Source of the DNA: a virus
IMG/VR virus record: IMGVR_UViG_3300042923_001758
Coordinates: 1-52,623 of that record
Reading direction: 5' to 3' (one strand)
DNA length: 52,623 nt
How positions within the stretch are numbered: position 1 is the first letter of the stretch; the number at the start of each line of letters is the position of its first letter. Shown piece by piece: positions 47,357 through 52,623 of this stretch. Made by a program: the position numbers and the translations under genes. Below the pieces are notes generated by a model that was not told the DNA's origin, ran no database searches, and saw only the letters and a list, made by a program, of their open reading frames with translations.

Positions 47357-48319
47357 TTACAAAATTTCCTCTCCAGTAAACTCCATTTCAATATTTTTAA
47401 GAGAATCAAAAGTTCTATATTCTTTTATCGTATCTATAGCATCTTTATATATATTAAAAGTAAAAGCATCTTTTTCGCCAAGCCACTTATTTATTTCTCT
47501 TTCAATAAATAAATTATTAATATCTACTTTTATTAGTGTATCCGTTATATCTTTGATATTAATATGTTCTCCTAATAAATCAAAGGCCATTATTTGATAG
47601 TAAGTAGCTTCTAAAATTACCTGCATATTTTTTTGCACTATAACTGCGTGAGCATTCATCTTCTCGAAATCCAAAGCTCCTATTAATGAATAAATTAATT
47701 TTATAAACTCCGTTTTTGGTACCTCTTGGAATTCACTAAAATACCCAAGTGTTTCATTAATTATTTTTCTTCTTCCTTGGTTCAAGTCGTTGATTGCACT
47801 ACTTAAAAGTTGTTGTCTTGCATTTTCATTCTTAACTAAAAATGCTTGCTGTATAGTATCTTGAGCCCCTTCAATTATACTAATCCTATCATTATGTTGT
47901 CCCTTTAAGATCAATTCAACTTTTTTATCAACTTGCTCTAATTGTTCAGAAAACTCCTGGAGTTTATTTTGCAATAACATATCATTAAATATAGGGTATG
48001 TTTCTTTAGGCATGGGAACTAAACGGGCTTGTTTTCTAATCCTTCCTTGTGCATCTTTTAAAGATGGCAAAATTTTACCATCTTTATCTGCCCATAAGGA
48101 TAATCCCTCTCCAGTAACTTCAAATACAGCTTTATACTCTTGTTTGCTTGTCAATTGTTTCTTCATTTGTTGTATCTGTGGTAGATAAGATACCACCTCG
48201 AGAATCCTGCCTCTTCGCTCTTTAAATGTTTGTGTATACCTTTTTTCAATATCTTGAGTATTAATGTTTCTTATAACTGGCTTATAATCTGCTTTTATTA
48301 CTTGTATTTCTTCATCCAC
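47357..48319 (-). CDS. Helical protein of unknown function in the GHKL operon
   Basis: 320 residues from a GTG start with GGAGCAAGATACA upstream. I do not recognise it. An N-terminal region (EIQVIKADYKPVIRNINTQD, RRGRILEVVSYLPQIQQM) is followed by a small beta segment (YKAVFEVTGEGLSLWADKDG), and the rest is helical with coiled-coil character (NKLQEFSEQLEQVDKKVELI). There is no membrane segment, P-loop or Cys cluster. It lies 116 bases after the GHKL-nuclease gene and just before the membrane peptide, so a linking or regulatory role in the same system is likely but inferred. Confidence 0.6.
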   Translation of the reverse strand: MDEEIQVIKADYKPVIRNINTQDIEKRYTQTFKERRGRILEVVSYLPQIQQMKKQLTSKQEYKAVFEVTGEGLSLWADKDGKILPSLKDAQGRIRKQARLVPMPKETYPIFNDMLLQNKLQEFSEQLEQVDKKVELILKGQHNDRISIIEGAQDTIQQAFLVKNENARQQLLSSAINDLNQGRRKIINETLGYFSEFQEVPKTEFIKLIYSLIGALDFEKMNAHAVIVQKNMQVILEATYYQIMAFDLLGEHINIKDITDTLIKVDINNLFIEREINKWLGEKDAFTFNIYKDAIDTIKEYRTFDSLKNIEMEFTGEEIL

Positions 48320-48435
48320 TGTATCTTGCTCCCTAAACTATGTCTATTTGTCTAATAAAAAGAGGCTATAATTGACTCAGATATAATTACAAGAAAATCT
48401 CACTTCAAATAAATATATATCCCTTAAATATATGT

Positions 48436-50379
48436 CTATTTAAAATATTGATTGTACTTTTTCTGTATATATTCAAAGCCCTGCATTTTATCTTCCATTC
48501 GATAAGATAATTTTTCTCTTAAAAAGTTATATTTCATTTTGTTAGCTAATATTAAATCGCTCCATCTCAAAACACTTATTACTATATTTCCATCTTTTGA
48601 TTCGTAATAATCACCTTGGTTTTTTTGGTTAGATTCTTGCAATTTGAAGCTAATGAATTCATCATAGTCTTTTGCTATTAAGATAAACCTCCATTTCGTT
48701 TTTTCTTTTGGAAACAACTTGTTTCCTGCGATTTTATAAGCATAATCCTCAATCTGATCTAACTCTACTTTTGAAAGTGTACATGAAGGTCGTTTTAACT
48801 CTATAACCAAGTTTTCTACTGTTTCTTCACGATTGGGATACTGTTGCCATAAACAAATGTCAGGAATACGAGTTAAATCTTCAATTGCTTCCTTTGGAAT
48901 ATCTGGAATCAAATCCTCTCTCCCTAACGCCTTTATATATTCTTTTAAAACATTTTTAAGGGAAACATCATCAACGCCGTAGGTATACTTTTCTCCAAAA
49001 ACCCATAACTCATTTAACAATATTTTATGAAATTGAGTACGTTCTTTAATCGGCTTGCTTATACTCTTGTCATATACCATATTCTCTAATCCATTTAAAA
49101 ATAATAATCTGTCAGATATTACTTTGGATGTATTAATTATAGCCGGTAAGGTTGTAAAACTTAATAACTCAACTAATTCATCTTGTTGTTCCTTTGATAA
49201 AGAAAATACTTCTGTTAAAATTTTAGTGACATTATCAGGACTACTTTTTAGAGCTTCTTTTATAAGCCTATAAGTTAATTTTTTTGACTCTTTATTAGCA
49301 CTTTTTATTTTAGGTGAGTACCTATTTATTTCTACAGCCAAAATATCAAAAATTTGCCTTTCTACTTTATCTATTTGGTCTTTCGGTTCACCCTCATAAG
49401 GATAGACTTGCTCGTTTTTTAAAACCTTAATTTGCTCAGTTGCTGTACGCGAAATTTCTTCTCTCATATATTCATTTATAAGTTCATTTACTTTTTCTAT
49501 AATTTCTCCATATCCGGGATTTAAAAGGGTTAGTGTATTACTCTTATGCAATTCATCAAAATACGCAGACATTATATAGGTAGAAATAGGGATAGCTTTA
49601 GAACAATTTAACGGCATTTCATCATAGACTACTCCACTTTCTCCGCATATATAAAGCTTTCGTTCAAAGGAAGAGTTCCATTGTATAATAAGTGCTTTAC
49701 AATAGTACTTTTTTTGCATGTAATCATATTCAATAATCTTTTCTTGCTTTTTCTCAATGTGATCATCTGGATTCAATATATTTTGATTATAATTTATAAC
49801 CAGCTCCTTATAAGCTAATAAATAAGGAGCAAATGTTGCAAGTAGATCTTGTTTTATCTCTTCTTCTTTTAATAAAACATTCGCTTTCTTTGCATCTACA
49901 TTTTCGATTCTAACAATTACTCCTGTTTCAGCTGAACTACTTTTAGCAGCAGTGGTTAAATCAAATTTCTTTAAATCATTAGAGCCACATAAGATATCAA
50001 ATTCTAATATCTCACCATTTGATGTATATTTACTATGCCATGTTATCTTATCTCCCAACGAAAAACCTTTATATCTACCTTGACCTAATTTACCGTGATA
50101 GATTCTCCCTTTAGGACTTGTTTGTGCATATGATTTTTGTGATTTTCCCAGGTTCCCAAATAAATTTTCAACATTATCATAGTCAATTCCATGACCGTTA
50201 TCTTCAACCCAAATACGTTCTATTGAATCTAACTCATTCACATCATATTTAATATTTATTTTGCTTGCATCTGCATCACAAGAGTTCCACACTAACTCCT
50301 TTAAAGCTTTCTTTGGGGCTTCTTGTGCGATTCTTGAAACAAGTTCTGGCGTTAGTTTAACTTCTATGCTCTTTCCCAT
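48436..50379 (-). CDS. GHKL ATPase fused to a PD-(D/E)XK (Shedu-like) nuclease
   Basis: 647 residues. N-terminal GHKL ATPase: the N box LKELVWNSCDADASK (Glu28, Asn32, Asp35), the G1 box VEDNGHGID (Asp60, Gly62, Gly64), and a G2-like HGKLGQGRYKGFSLG at 95-109, as in MutL, Hsp90 and MORC. A middle helical region spans 290-490. The C-terminus has FHKILLNELWVFGEKYTYG, IPDICLW (Asp507), VIELKRPS (Glu527, Lys529) and LDQIEDYAY (Gln542, Tyr546), the active site of PD-(D/E)XK nucleases resembling DUF4263/Shedu. ATP-driven clamping that gates DNA cleavage is a sensible model for defence. It is the first gene of its operon. Confidence 0.75.
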   Translation of the reverse strand: MGKSIEVKLTPELVSRIAQEAPKKALKELVWNSCDADASKINIKYDVNELDSIERIWVEDNGHGIDYDNVENLFGNLGKSQKSYAQTSPKGRIYHGKLGQGRYKGFSLGDKITWHSKYTSNGEILEFDILCGSNDLKKFDLTTAAKSSSAETGVIVRIENVDAKKANVLLKEEEIKQDLLATFAPYLLAYKELVINYNQNILNPDDHIEKKQEKIIEYDYMQKKYYCKALIIQWNSSFERKLYICGESGVVYDEMPLNCSKAIPISTYIMSAYFDELHKSNTLTLLNPGYGEIIEKVNELINEYMREEISRTATEQIKVLKNEQVYPYEGEPKDQIDKVERQIFDILAVEINRYSPKIKSANKESKKLTYRLIKEALKSSPDNVTKILTEVFSLSKEQQDELVELLSFTTLPAIINTSKVISDRLLFLNGLENMVYDKSISKPIKERTQFHKILLNELWVFGEKYTYGVDDVSLKNVLKEYIKALGREDLIPDIPKEAIEDLTRIPDICLWQQYPNREETVENLVIELKRPSCTLSKVELDQIEDYAYKIAGNKLFPKEKTKWRFILIAKDYDEFISFKLQESNQKNQGDYYESKDGNIVISVLRWSDLILANKMKYNFLREKLSYRMEDKMQGFEYIQKKYNQYFK

Positions 50380-50407
50380 CCTCTCACCCCTAACAGTTAA
50401 AAAATTA

Positions 50408-50431
50408 GGGCATAATAATATTATTATACCC
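50408..50431. promoter_or_regulatory. 24-bp palindrome over the -10 of the GHKL operon
   Basis: GGGCATAATAATATTATTATACCC is symmetric except for one position pair, and on the minus strand it contains GGGTATAAT, so a bound regulator would cover the -10. It lies about 30 bases before the start codon. No good -35 is seen. The remainder of the gap 50380-50783 is AT-rich and shows no gene. Confidence 0.5.
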
Positions 50432-50783
50432 TCTATCTATTTATTTAATTCTAATACATTTGAATATTCCATGCAATTATTTTTATCTTTATATTTCATT
50501 ATTACCTCGTTTTAAAATTCAATAAAGGCATTTTTTCTAATAATTTCTACCTTATCACTAATACATTAAATATTTTAATATAAAAAACTCTAGCAATTTA
50601 TTTTTTAATGTATTTACGTACAAACTTGATTATTTCAATAATCTAATACTCTCCTACCCATAGATCTGCTCAAATATAGCACACTATAACTTAATATTTA
50701 AATTTTATTTTCATGTAACAATTAACCTCTCCTTTTACTAAATCCTTGTGTGATTAAATATATAATTTAGAGGGGACGTTGAA

Positions 50784-50978
50784 ATGATCAAATATGAGTT
50801 TAAGAATAATAAATTAATACACATTGCAAATATCAGTTATGAGAACGCAGACGAATTAATAACAGAATTACTACTATTAAAAATGCTGAAAACTAAAGAA
50901 TTAATTACTCAAAGCGAATATGATAAAACTATAACTTTACTGAAAAGAGAAAAAACACTTAACATAAAAATAAATTGA
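50784..50978 (+). CDS. Small SHOCT-like protein upstream of the integrase
   Basis: 64 residues. The second half (LLLLKMLKTKELITQSEYDK, then TITLLKREK) has the pattern of SHOCT domains: a short helix pair with L-x-x-G/E-L-I-T-x-x-E-(F/Y). SHOCT modules mediate oligomerisation and often accompany recombinases. The ATG follows TTTAGAGGGGACGTTGAA, and the integrase gene begins 67 bases later on the same strand, so it may be a recombination directionality or accessory factor. The role is unproven. Confidence 0.55.
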   Translation: MIKYEFKNNKLIHIANISYENADELITELLLLKMLKTKELITQSEYDKTITLLKREKTLNIKIN

Positions 50979-51045
50979 CTCTCGTTATATGTATTAGTAA
51001 AATAATGGTATAGGACACAAACTGAAGCTAGAAAGGACTAGAATT

Positions 51046-52623
51046 ATGAACGTAGTATATTATGCAAGGGTATCCACGGAAGAAGAAGGGCAGCTTAATG
51101 CACTCAAAGCACAGATAGAAATGATTGAAGAACACATCGACTCACAGCCTGATTGGTATTTAGTAGATCGTTACGTAGACGAGGGCAAAAGCGCCACTAC
51201 GACCAAAGGCCGATTTGAGTATAATAGATTATATGAGGATTTATCAACTGATAAATTCGATATAGTTATCATTAAAGATGAAACAAGATTAAATCGAAAT
51301 CCTCTAAACTGGTATCAATTTATTGATAGACTTGTAACAAATGAGAAAAAATTATTCTTCTTAAGTGATAAGACCTTCTATAAGTCTGATAACGAATTAC
51401 TCATGGGAATGAAAGCAATAGTGGCGAGACAATACTCTAGAGATCTATCCGTTAAGATTAATAATTCGCAAAAACAGCGTATGAAAAAAGGTCGGGTAAT
51501 AACTAATGGACGAATGTGGGGATATGATCAAATTGATGGGCAGTTAGTTATAAACGAAAAAGAGGCTGAAATTGTTAGGTACGTTTTCCAGCGTTGCGTT
51601 GACGGTTTAGGTACTAGAAAAATTATACAAGAATTAGAGGCAAAAGGCATAAAGAACTTAAATGGTAATATGTTCTCCGCCACTACCTTAAAGAGAATGA
51701 TAAAGAACGAGAAATATAAAGGTGTACTTGTTTGTGGCAAAAGGCATAAAGATTTTGATACAAAAAAAGTGTCCACTGTCCCCGAAAGTGAATGGGTTAT
51801 CCATGATGAAGGTGTTCCTGCTATTATATCAGAAGAATTATGGCAGCAAGCAAATAACGCACATGCTAGCCGTAGAGCAAAGCATAGCACAACACATGGA
51901 CATATTACGTCAGAAAAGATAGCGGGCTATTATAGGGGTTCTCATACGTACAGTGGGCTCATTGAATGTGGCAAGTGTGGACGTTCGTATTGGCATCAGA
52001 TATATTCCACAAGTAAACGTGAGGCATGGCAGTGTAGCGGATATCGTACATTCGGTAAAAATTCGGAGTTTGGCTGCGATAATCCTCATGTTTTTGATGA
52101 AACTCTTGATAATATAGTTAAAGAAGCTATAATCTTCTTTCTAAAAAATAAAGAGACAAATATTCAAAAAGTTATTGCCCTCTTAAATCAGACCTTAGAA
52201 AATGATAATTTTGACAATGACATAAGTAGATTAAACCGTGAATATATTAAAATAGATGCTAAAAAAGATAAGCTAATTGATTTATTTTCAGAAGGATTAC
52301 TAAGCAAAGAAGAATTTAGAAGAAAAAAAGAAAGTTTGGATAATGAATCCCTTTCAATTACAAACCTTATAGCGGAGTATGAAAATAAGAATAAAAATTT
52401 AAAGGATAAAAAGCAGCGGCTTTTAAAGATCCAAAATTTAGCTCAAATACAGATAAGAAATAAAGATGAAATTACTGATGAAATGATTAAGGATTCAGTA
52501 AACAAAATAATCGTTCATAACAATGAGGAGATTACCGTAATTTTAAACGGTAATTTCCAAATTCAATCACAAAAAATAATCAATGATAAGTATACATATG
52601 CAGACGTGGCCACTACTAGATAG
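51046..52623 (+). CDS. int: Large serine integrase
   Basis: 525 residues. The N-terminal catalytic domain has VVYYARVSTEEEGQLNALKA (nucleophile Ser in ARVST) and IKDETRLNRNPLNWYQF. The recombinase domain follows (GRMWGYDQIDGQLVINEKEA, LNGNMFSATTLKRMIKNEKY), then a zinc ribbon (SGLIECGKCGRSYW, CSGY, FGCDN). A long coiled coil (DISRLNREYIKIDAKKDKLI) and a C-terminal tail complete it. Large serine integrases join attP and attB directionally without host factors; attP normally lies beside the gene, here probably just beyond the window or in the gap before it. The ATG follows AGAAAGGACTAGAATT. Confidence 0.92.
   Translation: MNVVYYARVSTEEEGQLNALKAQIEMIEEHIDSQPDWYLVDRYVDEGKSATTTKGRFEYNRLYEDLSTDKFDIVIIKDETRLNRNPLNWYQFIDRLVTNEKKLFFLSDKTFYKSDNELLMGMKAIVARQYSRDLSVKINNSQKQRMKKGRVITNGRMWGYDQIDGQLVINEKEAEIVRYVFQRCVDGLGTRKIIQELEAKGIKNLNGNMFSATTLKRMIKNEKYKGVLVCGKRHKDFDTKKVSTVPESEWVIHDEGVPAIISEELWQQANNAHASRRAKHSTTHGHITSEKIAGYYRGSHTYSGLIECGKCGRSYWHQIYSTSKREAWQCSGYRTFGKNSEFGCDNPHVFDETLDNIVKEAIIFFLKNKETNIQKVIALLNQTLENDNFDNDISRLNREYIKIDAKKDKLIDLFSEGLLSKEEFRRKKESLDNESLSITNLIAEYENKNKNLKDKKQRLLKIQNLAQIQIRNKDEITDEMIKDSVNKIIVHNNEEITVILNGNFQIQSQKIINDKYTYADVATTR

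Noticed and set aside
1-52623. tRNA genes and CRISPR arrays
   Set aside because: No cloverleaf-like sequence and no regularly spaced direct repeats with unique spacers were seen on either strand.

Overview
The window is an almost complete temperate siphovirus (prophage) genome from a low-GC Gram-positive host (Bacillota; genus not resolvable). The evidence is an HK97-type head and siphovirus tail module, an amidase/holin lysis cassette, strong GGAGG ribosome binding sites before nearly every gene, and sigma-A-like promoters. Phage genes run almost entirely on the minus strand. A large serine integrase on the plus strand closes the right end. No tRNA, rRNA, CRISPR array or insertion sequence was recognised.

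Layout (left to right, opposite to the direction of most transcription). 1-3.5 kb: an ArdA-like antirestriction protein, a MazF-like protein, a small sigma-region-4-like protein, a dNMP kinase-like P-loop protein, and a divergent XRE regulator. 3.5-7.7 kb: nucleotide metabolism (ThyX, dUTPase, class II ribonucleotide reductase). 7.7-8.8 kb: a secreted-protein cargo gene flanked by decayed RuvC-like and DnaQ-like fragments. 8.8-18.9 kb: replication and recombination (RuvC-like resolvase, Cas4-like nuclease, family A DNA polymerase, ssDNA-binding protein, a sigma-like factor, primase, DnaB-like helicase, DnaC-like loader, initiator). 19.2-20.0 kb: a membrane protein and a second XRE regulator. 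20.2-21.9 kb: lysis. 22.1-38.2 kb: tail, head, portal and large terminase. 38.4-45 kb: cargo, comprising a small serine resolvase, a DUF5050-like repeat protein and a restriction-modification-like operon (HTH, 5mC methyltransferase, NgoFVII/PLD nuclease, Z1 helicase-like ATPase). 45.9-46.3 kb: small terminase. 46.3-47.2 kb: iteron-rich non-coding DNA. 47.2-50.4 kb: a three-gene operon with a GHKL ATPase-PD-(D/E)XK nuclease. 50.8-52.6 kb: a small gene and the integrase.

Regulation: seven minus-strand operons in the left 19 kb begin with the same asymmetric element, TGTAAC, 16-17 bases, then ACTAAATAC. It is absent from the structural half. The sigma-like gene at 13.7-14.4 kb carries the element itself, so a phage-encoded sigma factor with its own promoter class is the simplest hypothesis. 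ardA instead has a clean sigma-A promoter, as expected for an immediate-early antirestriction gene. Two copies of a different, precisely spaced motif precede the capsid and lysis modules and may mark late promoters.

The best candidates for something undescribed are the GHKL-nuclease / helical protein / 49-residue membrane peptide operon, the sigma regulon, and the helically phased TATTTAACG repeats next to terS. All functions are inferred from reading the sequence; no database search was run.
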